DNA of 64,000 nt from Leptotrichia sp. oral taxon 218 (lineage in GTDB: Bacteria > Fusobacteriota > Fusobacteriia > Fusobacteriales > Leptotrichiaceae): positions 2,046,001-2,110,000 of the forward strand of contig NZ_CP072377.1 of NCBI RefSeq assembly GCF_018128225.1, in the 5' to 3' direction. Below are positions 16,842-25,347 of this stretch, in pieces. A program made the translations under genes and the position numbers. The notes beneath the pieces were generated by a model, which was given only the letters and a program-made list of their open reading frames with translations, did not search any database and was not told the origin of the DNA. Positions within the stretch are counted from its first letter, which is position 1, and every line of letters starts with the position of its first letter.

Positions 16842-18994
16842 ATGAAAATACATACAGAATTTATTAAATAGTGCAAGAACACTCGCAACTCTAGTCGTGA
16901 GATGAATTGCACGAAAATTTTAGTAAGCATATAGGGAAACTTGTATGTAGACACAGAAAGAACTGTGCAACAAAGAAACTGAATTGCTGGGAACTCTTAA
17001 AGCTAGTATGACCACAACATAATACCTTCGTTCAAATATGGTATAAGTGTGAAGGTAGCGAAAGCAGAAAAAATATACTAGATGGTGCAAGGTTAAATCC
17101 TAAACATTATGATAATAGACAATCAGCAGCTAAGCCTGAAAAGGAAAGTTCAACGACTATCCCTCGTGAGGGGAGTACAATACAAGCGATTGGTATTGGA
17201 AGTGGTTTCGCCTAAGTCCTTGAAATAGGATATGGATAAGATATAGTCTGTGCTTGTTAGAGATAACAAGAAGTTCAAGGCTAATCTCCTTAATTTATTA
17301 AGGAGTACATATGCCATGAGAACTGCATAAGTAGTAGCGTACTTATGTGAACGACGCTTCCCGCTGTTGTGGGGTTTTAAAAACTTTAAAAATATTTAAA
17401 AATAAATAAAAATATTACTTTTTTGACAGATAAAATGTAGAATACATGGTATAATATCTCTGATGAAAAGGAGGTGATTATATATGTATTTAACATTAAA
17501 ACAACAAGTAAAACATCTTAGTAAAAAGGAGTTTAGAAATTTAAAATATTTATCTCATATAGCCAAGAATTTAACTAATGAAGCTATATATAATATTAGA
17601 CAACACTATTTTCAAAATAAAAAGTATTTAAGTTATAATGAAAACTATAAAATGCTTAAAAATAGTGAGAACTATAAAAAATTAAATTCTAATATGGCTC
17701 AACAAATTCTAAAAGAAGTAGACGGAAGTTTCAAATCATTTTTTGGACTTTTAAAACTTGCTAAAAATGGTCAATATGATAATAAGAAAATAAAATTACC
17801 TAAATATCTTGCTAAAGATGGATTTACAACTCTTGTTATAGGTTTTGTTAGATTAAAAGATGATATTCTGATAGTTCCTTATTCAAATTCGTTTAAGAAA
17901 ACTCATCAGGAAGTTAAAATTAAGCTGCCACCAGTATTAAAAGGCAAGAAGATAAAAGAGATTAGAATAATACCAAAACAACATTCTAGGTACTTTGAAA
18001 TTCAATATACTTATGAGGTAGAAGAAGTTCAAAGGGAATTAAATAAAGAAAATGCACTAGGAATTGATTTAGGTATAAACAATCTTTGTACTTGTGTTAC
18101 AAATTCTGGAGCTTCATTTATAATAGATGGTAGAAAATTAAAATCAATAAATCAATACTATAACAAGACAAATGCAAAGCTGCAAAGCATAAAAGATAAG
18201 CAAAAGACCTCCCGCACAACATTAAGGCAAAAGAGAATAGCTAGAAAGAGAAATAATCGTATAGAAGATTATCTTTCAAAAGCAGCAAGAATAATAATAA
18301 ATTATTGTCTTAATAATGATATAGGAAAACTAGTTCTAGGATGTAACGAAGATTTTCAAAGAAATTCAAATATAGGAAGTATAAATAATCAAAACTTTGT
18401 AAATATACCATATGGGAAATTAAGAGATAAACTAATATATCTATGTAAACTATATGGAATAGAATTTAAACTGCAAGAAGAGAGTTATACATCGAAAGCA
18501 AGTTTCTTTGATGGAGATGAGATTCCAATATATGATAAAGAAAATCAAAAAGAATATATATTCAGTGGAAAAAGGATAAAAAGAGGACTATATCAAACAA
18601 GTAAAGGCTATCAATTAAATGCAGATTGTAATGGAGCATTAAATATTTTAAGAAAAAGTAAAGTTGTGGACTTAAGCGTCCTATACAATAGAGGTGAGCT
18701 GAACACACCTAAAAGAATAAGGGTAGTGTAAAGCTATCAAACTTCTTAGAAGATTTTTGAATATTTTTAAAGATTTTAGAACCCTGCGACTTTAGTCGTG
18801 GGAGGTTCAGAAAATTAGATCAATTATTAAAGTGGGAAAATTTGGTTGAATCAGGAGCTATGGCAAAAATGGTTATTTTAAATGGCGATGTGAAAGTAAA
18901 CGGAGAAATCGAAACTAGAAGGGGGAAAAAAATATATCCAGGTGATGTTGTAGAATTTAATGGAGAAAAAATTGTTGTGGAAAAAGAAGTTTAA
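16842..18994 (+). CDS. yaaA: S4-domain RNA-binding protein YaaA, split by an IStron (exons 16842-16864 and 18811-18994)
   Basis: Exon 1 encodes MKIHTEF plus two bases of the next codon; it starts after GGAGAAGG. Joining base 16864 to 18811 gives a continuous 68-residue protein (MKIHTEFIKLDQLLKW... ending VVEKEV) with the S4 pattern SGAMAKMVILNGDVKVNG and RRGKKIYPGDVVEF. This matches the small S4 protein encoded between dnaA and recF in Firmicutes. Without splicing, translation stops at the TAG at 16869 after nine residues. The function of the YaaA family is poorly known; RNA binding is inferred from S4. Confidence 0.88.
16865..17400 (+). ncRNA. Group I self-splicing intron catalytic core
   Basis: Conserved segments appear in order: P (GAATTGCTGGGAACTC, 16981-16996), Q (AATCAGCAGCTAAGCC, 17121-17136), R (GTTCAACGACTATCC, ending 17162) and S (AAGATATAGTCTG, about 17238-17250). 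P7 forms between GACTAT (17155-17160) and ATAGTC (17243-17248). P1 pairs exon UUUAU with GUAAG at 16923-16927, giving a U-G pair at the splice site. P10 can pair UUUU (16918-16921) with the first AAAA of exon 2. A GTGCAA/TTGCAC stem-loop sits in the P1 loop. A CTCCTTAA/TTAAGGAG hairpin (17287-17306) lies beyond P7. The subgroup is not determined. Confidence 0.88.
17423..17455 (+). promoter_or_regulatory. Promoter inside the intron for tnpB
   Basis: An extended -10 (TGGTATAAT, hexamer 17450-17455) lies about 28 bases before the tnpB start. TTGACA occurs at 17423-17428, but the 21-base spacing is long, so the extended -10 probably dominates. An exceptionally good ribosome-binding site, AAGGAGGTGATT, precedes the ATG at 17484. 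tnpB could therefore be expressed independently of the dnaA-yaaA transcript. Confidence 0.6.
17484..18731 (+). CDS. tnpB: IStron-encoded TnpB, RNA-guided nuclease-like protein without zinc ribbon
   Basis: The 415-residue protein has a basic N-terminal region (about 1-185) and a RuvC-like domain: RuvC-I GIDLGINNL with Asp195, RuvC-II region LVLGCNEDF with Gly286 where most TnpB have Glu, and RuvC-III NADCNGALNI with Asp381. An EESYTSKASFFDGDEIP segment (332-348) offers Glu332/Glu333 as a possible displaced catalytic acid. The CxxC...CxxC zinc ribbon is absent. It belongs to the TnpB type with EESYTSKAS, seen in clostridial elements. TnpB proteins use an omega-RNA from the element right end to cut DNA next to a TAM. 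The frame is intact. Confidence 0.9.
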   Translation: MYLTLKQQVKHLSKKEFRNLKYLSHIAKNLTNEAIYNIRQHYFQNKKYLSYNENYKMLKNSENYKKLNSNMAQQILKEVDGSFKSFFGLLKLAKNGQYDNKKIKLPKYLAKDGFTTLVIGFVRLKDDILIVPYSNSFKKTHQEVKIKLPPVLKGKKIKEIRIIPKQHSRYFEIQYTYEVEEVQRELNKENALGIDLGINNLCTCVTNSGASFIIDGRKLKSINQYYNKTNAKLQSIKDKQKTSRTTLRQKRIARKRNNRIEDYLSKAARIIINYCLNNDIGKLVLGCNEDFQRNSNIGSINNQNFVNIPYGKLRDKLIYLCKLYGIEFKLQEESYTSKASFFDGDEIPIYDKENQKEYIFSGKRIKRGLYQTSKGYQLNADCNGALNILRKSKVVDLSVLYNRGELNTPKRIRVV

Positions 18995-19018
18995 AAAAAC
19001 AAAAAAGGGAAAAAAATA

Positions 19019-20107
19019 ATGTATTTAAGTCAAATAAATTTTAATAATTTTCGTTGCCTAGAAGATGATAAATTGGTGTTTAGTAAGGATTTTAACTTGA
19101 TTTATGGAAAAAATGGACAAGGCAAGACTTCACTTATTGAAGCCATTTATTTTCTTGCGACAGGAAAAAGTTTTAGGACAAAAAAAGTTAAAGAAATGAA
19201 AAAATATAATTTTCATAGAGCAATTGTCTTTGGAAAATTTGAGACAAAGAACGGAAATAAAATTATTGCAATTGATGTCAACGAGGAAAAAAAAGATTAT
19301 TATATAAATAAAAGAAAAAGTAAATATATAGATTATATTGGAAATTTAAATGTAATTTCTTTTATTCCAGAAGATATTGAAATAATTATGGGAAATCCCA
19401 ATATTAGAAGAGGTTTTTTTAATTATGAAATTTCCCAGGCAAGAAAAGATTATTTGAAATCAATCGTAAGTTTTGAAAAAATATTGAAAGTTAGAAATAA
19501 ACTTATAAAAGAAAAAAAAACTTATGAAGAAATTTATAAGATTTACAACAAAAAATTTATTGAAGAAGGTGTGAATATTATTATTCACAGAAGGGAATTT
19601 ATAAAGAAAATATCGGACTTGCTAAATTTTAATTATCAGAAACTTTTTGATAAAAAAGCGAAGTTAAAGTTAAAATATGATTGTTTTTTGGGAATTGTAG
19701 AAAAAAAAAGCAGATCCGAATTAGTGGAAAAATTTAAAGAGCAATGTTTAAAAAAAATGGAACGGGAAAATTTTTTGGGTTACAGTTTGCTAGGACCGCA
19801 AAAAGATGACTTTGTCTTTGAGTTAAATGGAAAAAATGCGAAATCTTATTCTTCTCAAGGAGAAAAAAAATCAATAATATTTTCACTAAAAATTTCTGAG
19901 ATTGATATTTTGATGGCGGAAAAAAATGAATATCCAATTTTTGTCATGGATGATATTTCTTCGTATTTTGATGAAATTAGAAAAAATAGCATTTTGGATT
20001 ATTTTAAAAATAAAAAAATTCAGTGTTTTATAACTTCGACACAAGATTTAAAAATTTTTGGGAAACAATTTATTGTTGACGGTGGAAAAACTGAAGCGGG
20101 GGAATAA
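19019..20107 (+). CDS. recF: DNA replication and repair protein RecF
   Basis: The 362-residue SMC-like ATPase has Walker A GKNGQGKTS near residue 30, the signature SYSSQGEKKS near 280, and Walker B YPIFVMDDISSYFDE. It loads RecA at gaps through RecFOR. It follows yaaA by 24 bases, so transcription from the dnaA side would have to pass through the IStron. dnaN, which usually lies between dnaA and recF, is not present here. Confidence 0.96.
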   Translation: MYLSQINFNNFRCLEDDKLVFSKDFNLIYGKNGQGKTSLIEAIYFLATGKSFRTKKVKEMKKYNFHRAIVFGKFETKNGNKIIAIDVNEEKKDYYINKRKSKYIDYIGNLNVISFIPEDIEIIMGNPNIRRGFFNYEISQARKDYLKSIVSFEKILKVRNKLIKEKKTYEEIYKIYNKKFIEEGVNIIIHRREFIKKISDLLNFNYQKLFDKKAKLKLKYDCFLGIVEKKSRSELVEKFKEQCLKKMERENFLGYSLLGPQKDDFVFELNGKNAKSYSSQGEKKSIIFSLKISEIDILMAEKNEYPIFVMDDISSYFDEIRKNSILDYFKNKKIQCFITSTQDLKIFGKQFIVDGGKTEAGE

Positions 20108-20109
20108 AA

Positions 20110-21183
20110 ATGGAAGATAAAGTCAATAAATTAGGTAATTTAGCTAAATATATATATGATAAGAAAAAAATTTCTTTTTTTAATAATGAAAAATATATTT
20201 TGGAAAAAATAAAAAAAAATTGGGAAATATTTGTCGGTGGTCCAATTTTTGAGAGATCTGAGCCAAAAAGTCTGTTTGAAAAAAAATTGATTGTAAATTT
20301 GACTGATTCGACGGTTTATCATACATTTCTTATGCATAAAAATGTAATAAAAGATAGAATTAATAAATTTTTGGGTAATAATGTCGTGGAAGATTTAGAA
20401 ATTCATAAAATAAATTATAAAATAAAAAGAGAAATTTTAGATGAGTTAATTGAAAATGAAGAAAATTTTGGAACTATAAAAGTTGGACAGATGTTGAGAG
20501 AACACGAAGTTACTAAAAGAAGATGGGGAAATAATAAAAAAAAGAACTTTTATAAAAAATTTTCTAAAAAAGGAAAAATTGATATAAACAAAGTTATTCT
20601 GCCAAAAAAAACAGTTGATGAAATCCATAAAACTATGGTTGAGAATACAAATTGTGACAAAGAGCTTTTAGAAAAATTGGAAAATATTTTGATAAAGATG
20701 GAAAAGCGGAGAATTTGTCTAAAAGAACTTGGATATGTTGAATGTAAGAGATGTGAAGGTTTGTTTAAACCTGTGAGAGATGAAAAAATTTGTTATGAAT
20801 GCGAAATGACAATAAAAAATAGAATTTTTGAGAGTATGATGCGACTTATTCAAGAAAAGCCGTTTGTTGGGGAAAGACAGGCACTAAAGATTATAAAGAC
20901 GGACAAAAAAACATATTATAAGGCTCGTGAAATTTTATCACAGCAAATTTATAATGAACTTTTGTACTTCTGTATTGAAAAAAATAAAGAGATTGGCACT
21001 AATGAAGAGTATAGTTTTGAAATTCGCAGTGAAGCCAAAAAAGAGATGGAAGATATGATAAAAAATTATATCAATTGCAAAATTGGGAGTGACAACAAAG
21101 AAGTCTTTAAAATTGAGCGAAAAAAAGTTTTGTGGAAACTTAAAAAAGAAGTGGAATTTAGAATGAAGTACAGATATAGATGA
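20110..21183 (+). CDS. DUF721/DciA-like protein with extended C-terminus and CxxC pair
   Basis: The 357-residue protein starts two bases after recF. Residues about 28-105 match the DUF721 pattern (IKKNWEIFVGG, LIVNLTDSTVYHTFLMHKNVI), the domain of DciA, a loader of the replicative helicase DnaB in many bacteria and often encoded after recF. Known DciA proteins are short. This one adds about 250 residues that include a likely zinc site (Cys212, Cys215, Cys228, Cys231: CKRCEG and CYECE) and a basic helical tail. The helicase-loader role is an inference from the domain and position. Confidence 0.72.
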   Translation: MEDKVNKLGNLAKYIYDKKKISFFNNEKYILEKIKKNWEIFVGGPIFERSEPKSLFEKKLIVNLTDSTVYHTFLMHKNVIKDRINKFLGNNVVEDLEIHKINYKIKREILDELIENEENFGTIKVGQMLREHEVTKRRWGNNKKKNFYKKFSKKGKIDINKVILPKKTVDEIHKTMVENTNCDKELLEKLENILIKMEKRRICLKELGYVECKRCEGLFKPVRDEKICYECEMTIKNRIFESMMRLIQEKPFVGERQALKIIKTDKKTYYKAREILSQQIYNELLYFCIEKNKEIGTNEEYSFEIRSEAKKEMEDMIKNYINCKIGSDNKEVFKIERKKVLWKLKKEVEFRMKYRYR

Positions 21184-21221
21184 AAATATTAAAATTACAA
21201 TTTAAAAATTCAGTTAAATAA

Positions 21222-21300
21222 AAACAAAAACAAAAATAAAAGTGAGAGCAAAAAGTAAAAGCAAATGCAAAAGTAAAAGTAAAAGAAAGGGAAAGGGAAA
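21222..21300 (+). repeat. Purine-rich low-complexity leader with AAAGTA/AAAGCA repeats
   Basis: Degenerate six-base units (AAAAGT, AAAAGC) are repeated about eight times just upstream of the TPR gene, ending in AAGGGAAAGGG, which serves as ribosome-binding sequence. It may arise by replication slippage. No open frame uses it. Confidence 0.5.
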
Positions 21301-21306
21301 TATAAA

Positions 21307-22299
21307 GTGAATGTGGAAGAACTGCTATTGGAAGCGGATAAAATGATAGATAAAAAGGAGTATGACAATGCTATGCTTTATTTAAAAACAGTTTTGGAAA
21401 TAGATGAAAGCAATTTTATGGCATTGACTGGAATTGTTGAATTGTATTCTGGATTTGAGATGTATACAGAAGCAGAAAAATATGCTCAGAAACGCTATAA
21501 TAAGTATCCTAAAGATAAAGATTCCATTTTTTCTTTAGCATATATTTATCAAGCGCTAGGAAAATTTAAAAAGGCAATTTCTGTTTATAAAAAATTTTTG
21601 GAAGTTGAAAATAATTATTTTGTAAAATTGAACTTGGCAATGTGCTATTCATTTTTAAAATATTTTAAAAAGGCTATGGAATATGTGGAAAAAGCTATTG
21701 AATTAGAGCCAAAAAGTGTTGAAGCATATTTTCAAAAAGGCGATATTTTAGCGATGATGAAAAAATATGAAAGTGCAATTTTACAATATAAAAGTCTTGT
21801 AAATTTTGAAGGAATAAATTTGGCTAAACTTTACGCTCGAATGGGAGATGTGATGGTTTATTCAAATAATATTAAAGAAGCTATAAAATATTATAATATT
21901 GCCATAAGCTGTGATGATGTGCAAGATTATATATTTGAAGATTTTTTTCAAGTACTGCTTCAAGCGAAGGAATATAAAGAAATTGAGCTTTTATTTTTAA
22001 ATTATGAAAATTCTGGCTTATCCAGAATAAAAATGTTGAATTTGAAGGGACGATATTATCTTGCAAGAAAAGAATTTGAAAAAGCAGAAAAAGTTTGCCA
22101 TAAAATGATAATACTTGAGCCAGAAAATTCCAGACATTATTATAATTTAATTTTTGTTTTGGGAAGAGAACATAAATATGATGAAGCTTTTGAGTGTATA
22201 AAAAATAATAAAAATATTTTAACAAATAAAAATATTGTAAATGAATTAAAGAAAAAATTGAGAGCTAGTAAAAGAAAATATGAAAAACTTATAAAATAA
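21307..22299 (+). CDS. Tetratricopeptide repeat protein
   Basis: The 330-residue protein starts at GTG. It consists almost entirely of TPR helix pairs: patterns such as ALTGIVELYSGFEMYTEAEKYA, KDSIFSLAYIYQALGKFKKA, MEYVEKAIELEPKSVEAYFQ and AEKVCHKMIILEPENSRHYY recur every 34 residues or so. There is no signal peptide or membrane segment, so it is probably a cytoplasmic scaffold. Its neighbours are replication and LPS genes and do not point to a partner. Confidence 0.85.
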   Translation: MNVEELLLEADKMIDKKEYDNAMLYLKTVLEIDESNFMALTGIVELYSGFEMYTEAEKYAQKRYNKYPKDKDSIFSLAYIYQALGKFKKAISVYKKFLEVENNYFVKLNLAMCYSFLKYFKKAMEYVEKAIELEPKSVEAYFQKGDILAMMKKYESAILQYKSLVNFEGINLAKLYARMGDVMVYSNNIKEAIKYYNIAISCDDVQDYIFEDFFQVLLQAKEYKEIELLFLNYENSGLSRIKMLNLKGRYYLARKEFEKAEKVCHKMIILEPENSRHYYNLIFVLGREHKYDEAFECIKNNKNILTNKNIVNELKKKLRASKRKYEKLIK

Positions 22300-22353
22300 A
22301 TAAAAAAAATAAATTTAAAATAATAAAAAAATAAAAAAAGAGGTCAAACAAAA

Positions 22354-23163
22354 ATGAATGATTTCAAAATAAATAAAAATTATGAGAAAGAACTTTTAGT
22401 GAAAATATTAAAAAATTTTGATAAAATTGGAGAGTATGTCGTTCCGCCAGGGAGAAATGAGATAAAAAGGGTTGTTGTAAATGAAAAAAATTTTTTTAAA
22501 ACAATAAATATAAAAAAATTTAAAAAGCCAAATTTTATTTCAAATATTGTTTATAAGTACACAAAAGGTTCAAAAGCTAAGCGTTCTTTTGAATATGCAA
22601 AAAAACTTTTGGAAAAAAATATAGGGACGCCAGAGCCAATCGCCTATTTTGATAAGTTTGGAAAAGATGAAAGAGATTACTATATAAGTGAAGATTTAAA
22701 ATATGACTTTACTTGTCGGGAGATATTTTGGCCGGAAGATTATGAAAAAGTTAAAACAGAGTATTGGTATAAAAAAATTGAAGAAAAAAGAGAAAAAGTT
22801 ATAAGACAGTTTGCTAAATTTTCTTATGATTTGCATGAAAAAGGGATTCAATTTGAAGATTATTCGCCGGGAAATGTGTTAATTGTGGAAAAAAATGAGA
22901 ATTTTGAATTTTATCTTGTAGATTTGAACAGAATGAAATTTGATGTAAAAATGAACATTAAAAGTCGGATGAAAAATGTTTCTAGAATGATGGAAGATGA
23001 AAATCTGGCTAAAATTTTTTGTAATGAATATGCAAAATGTTGTAAATTGCCTGAAAAAATTTTTTATAAAAATTTGAATAGATTTATAAAAAAACATAAA
23101 AATTATGTGTTTATAATGGATTTGACTAGACCAGTTAGAAGAGCTTTTAAAAAGAAAAAATAA
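22354..23163 (+). CDS. WaaP/InaA-like lipopolysaccharide core kinase family protein
   Basis: The 269-residue protein is basic and soluble. It has a degenerate protein-kinase-like fold: a Lys in NFFKTINIKKF for ATP, the catalytic loop LHEKGIQFEDYSPGNVLI near 160-177 (Asp in place of the usual HGD motif), and YLVDLNRMKF as the DFG-equivalent. This pattern occurs in Kdo/WaaP-type kinases that phosphorylate sugars of the LPS inner core. The substrate is inferred from family, and other GT9 and heptose genes in the window agree. Confidence 0.75.
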   Translation: MNDFKINKNYEKELLVKILKNFDKIGEYVVPPGRNEIKRVVVNEKNFFKTINIKKFKKPNFISNIVYKYTKGSKAKRSFEYAKKLLEKNIGTPEPIAYFDKFGKDERDYYISEDLKYDFTCREIFWPEDYEKVKTEYWYKKIEEKREKVIRQFAKFSYDLHEKGIQFEDYSPGNVLIVEKNENFEFYLVDLNRMKFDVKMNIKSRMKNVSRMMEDENLAKIFCNEYAKCCKLPEKIFYKNLNRFIKKHKNYVFIMDLTRPVRRAFKKKK

Positions 23164-23214
23164 TTTAAAGAAAAAGTAATTTTAAAGAGAGGAAAAAAAA
23201 GAAAGGAAAATAGG

Positions 23215-25074
23215 ATGAGTAAAAATTATGATGTAATAGTAGTTGGAGCAGGACACGCAGGAGTTGAGGCGGCTTTGGCTTCGGCAAGACAAGGTTTGAA
23301 AACAGCCTTATTTACAATTTATTTGGACAGCATTGCCATGATGTCGTGTAATCCGTCAATTGGAGGGCCTGGAAAAAGTCATTTAGTTTCGGAATTGGGA
23401 ATGCTTGGCGGTGAGATGGCAAGACATATTGACAAGTATAATTTGCAGCTTAAAAATTTGAATCATACAAAAGGACTTGCTTCCAGAATAACGAGAGCTC
23501 AAGCTGATAAATATAAATATAGAATTAAAATGAGAGAAATTGTGGAAAATCAGAAGAATTTGGATGTTGTTCAAGCTATTGTTGTGGATTTGAAAGTTTG
23601 CAACAAAAAGGTTTGCGGAGTTTTGGACAATTTTGGAATTGAGTATGGGGCAAAGGCAGTTGTGCTTTGTACGGGGACATTTTTAGGTGGAGAATATATT
23701 ATGGGAGATGTAAAATATTCTTCGGGAAGAGTGGGAGAACCTGCGAGTGTCGATTTACCTAATAGATTGGAAGAATATGGCTTTGAGCTGGACAGATACC
23801 AGACAGCAACACCTCCTAGAATTGCTAAAAAGTCTATAGATTTTTCTAAAATGCAAAAGTTGGGTGGAGAGAAAAATCCGAGATATTTTTCTTATGAAAC
23901 TGAAAAAGAATATGCTGAAATTCTTCCCACTTGGCTTACATTTACAACGCCAGAAACAATAAAAGTTGGACAGGAAATGTTAAAATATTCGCCGATTGTA
24001 ACTGGAATTGTGAGTACAAAAGGGCCGAGACATTGTCCTTCGCTAGATAGAAAAATTATGAATTTTCCGCAAAAAACTGATCATCAGATATTTTTGGAAC
24101 AGGAATCGATAGAGTCGGATGAAATTTACATAAATGGATTTACGACGGCTATGCCACCGTTTGCACAAGAAGCTATGCTGCATACAATCACAGGCTTGGA
24201 AAATGCTCAAATTGTGCGATATGGCTATGCTGTAGAGTATAATTTTATTCCAGCTCATCAGCTTAATTTGACACTTGAGACAAAAGTCGTGGAAGGACTT
24301 TATACTGCAGGAACGATTAATGGGACAAGCGGATATGAAGAAGCGGCGTGTCAAGGATTTATTGCTGGGGTTAATGCAGCTAGAAAAGTTTTGGGAAAAG
24401 AAGAAATTGTGATTGACAGAAGTGAAGGATATATCGGAGTTTTAATTGATGATATAATAAATAAAAAAACGCCGGAACCTTATCGAGTATTGCCGTCAAG
24501 AGCTGAATATAGGCTTACTTTAAGACAGGATAATGTTTTTATAAGACTTCTTGAAAAATCAAAAGAAATCGGGATTTTGGACAGAAATACGACAAAAAAA
24601 TTGGAAGATGCTGTAAAAGAAATTGACGAGGAAGTAAAAAGATTGAAAGAAATTACAATTTATCCAACAAAAGAAAATAACGAAAAATTAAAAAATATTG
24701 AAGGTGGCACAGAAAATAGCATGAATAGTCCCGTTTCGGCATTTGACTTTTTAGCAAGAAAAGAAATTAATTATGATAATTTAAGTGAGTTTTGTGAAAC
24801 TTTAAATTTATCAAAATTGGCGAAAGAGCAAGTTGAAATAAATGCGAAATATAAAATTTTTATAGAGAGGGAAAAAGCTCAGATTGAAAAATTTAAAAAG
24901 TTGGAAGAAATGGAAATTCCAGAAAATTTTGACTATGAAAATGTAAAAGGGCTTAGTAATATAGCAATTTCTGGATTAATTTATGGAAATCCTAAAAATA
25001 TTGGACAAGCTAGTAGAATAAGCGGAGTAACTTATAACGATATTTCGATTTTGATTGCGGTATTAAAAAATTAA
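23215..25074 (+). CDS. mnmG: tRNA uridine-5-carboxymethylaminomethyl(34) synthesis enzyme MnmG
   Basis: The 619-residue protein has the N-terminal FAD motif VVGAGHAGVEAALASARQG, the CNPSIGGPGKSHLV signature, the GTFLGG segment, TSGYEEAACQGFIAGVNAA, and the C-terminal helical domain that binds MnmE and tRNA. It works with MnmE (10235-11605), which here lies on the other side of oriC. Length and motifs are complete. Confidence 0.97.
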   Translation: MSKNYDVIVVGAGHAGVEAALASARQGLKTALFTIYLDSIAMMSCNPSIGGPGKSHLVSELGMLGGEMARHIDKYNLQLKNLNHTKGLASRITRAQADKYKYRIKMREIVENQKNLDVVQAIVVDLKVCNKKVCGVLDNFGIEYGAKAVVLCTGTFLGGEYIMGDVKYSSGRVGEPASVDLPNRLEEYGFELDRYQTATPPRIAKKSIDFSKMQKLGGEKNPRYFSYETEKEYAEILPTWLTFTTPETIKVGQEMLKYSPIVTGIVSTKGPRHCPSLDRKIMNFPQKTDHQIFLEQESIESDEIYINGFTTAMPPFAQEAMLHTITGLENAQIVRYGYAVEYNFIPAHQLNLTLETKVVEGLYTAGTINGTSGYEEAACQGFIAGVNAARKVLGKEEIVIDRSEGYIGVLIDDIINKKTPEPYRVLPSRAEYRLTLRQDNVFIRLLEKSKEIGILDRNTTKKLEDAVKEIDEEVKRLKEITIYPTKENNEKLKNIEGGTENSMNSPVSAFDFLARKEINYDNLSEFCETLNLSKLAKEQVEINAKYKIFIEREKAQIEKFKKLEEMEIPENFDYENVKGLSNIAISGLIYGNPKNIGQASRISGVTYNDISILIAVLKN

Positions 25075-25128
25075 ATAACTAAAAATCTAAAAATAAAATT
25101 ATTAAATTAAATAAATTTATAAAAAAAA

Positions 25129-25178
25129 ACAAAACTAAAAATAGGAAAAATAGAGCTTTTCAAAATTTTTAGTTTTGT
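25129..25178. repeat. 14-bp inverted repeat downstream of mnmG
   Basis: ACAAAACTAAAAAT (25129-25142) and its exact complement (25165-25178) enclose a 22-base loop, 55 bases after the mnmG stop. It could end the mnmG transcript, although no T-run follows on the plus strand. A role in pdxS regulation is also possible. Confidence 0.5.
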
Positions 25179-25276
25179 ACATCCAGAATTTGATTTAATT
25201 TTTTATTTTTTACATTAAAGTATACCTTAATTTTTTAAAATAGTCAATGAAAAGTGAGTAAATTAATTATATAAAT

Positions 25277-25305
25277 TTGTAAAATTTTTTGAATAGTAGT
25301 ATAAT
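25277..25305 (+). promoter_or_regulatory. Promoter of pdxS-pdxT
   Basis: TTGTAA (25277-25282) and TATAAT (25300-25305) are spaced by 17 bases, about 43 bases before the pdxS start. I saw no PdxR-type operator. Confidence 0.7.
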
Positions 25306-25347
25306 AATTGTATATTAAATTTTTTTATCATGAAAGGATGGAATTTT

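Larger units (their letters stand above)
16865..18810 (+). mobile_element. IStron: group I intron fused to an IS605-type tnpB element
   Basis: The 1946-base element has a group I ribozyme core in its 5' third (16865 to about 17400), tnpB (17484-18731), and a 3' end hairpin CGACTTTAGTCG followed by GGGAGGTTCAG. The terminal G at 18810 is the omega-G expected at a group I 3' splice site. The element follows TTTAT (16860-16864), which would be both transposon target and P1 exon strand. The left end (GCAAGAA, hairpin, GAGATGAATTGCA) resembles the intron-less IS ends elsewhere in the window. There is no tnpA, so transposition would need a Y1 transposase in trans. Confidence 0.88.

Noticed and set aside
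16865-17483. Group II intron instead of group I
   Set aside because: No reverse transcriptase and no domain V/VI-like end; P/Q/R/S elements, the U-G pair in P1 and terminal G fit group I.
21222-21300. Tandem repeat as regulatory VNTR
   Set aside because: Units are degenerate and purine-rich leaders are common before genes here; noted only as low complexity.
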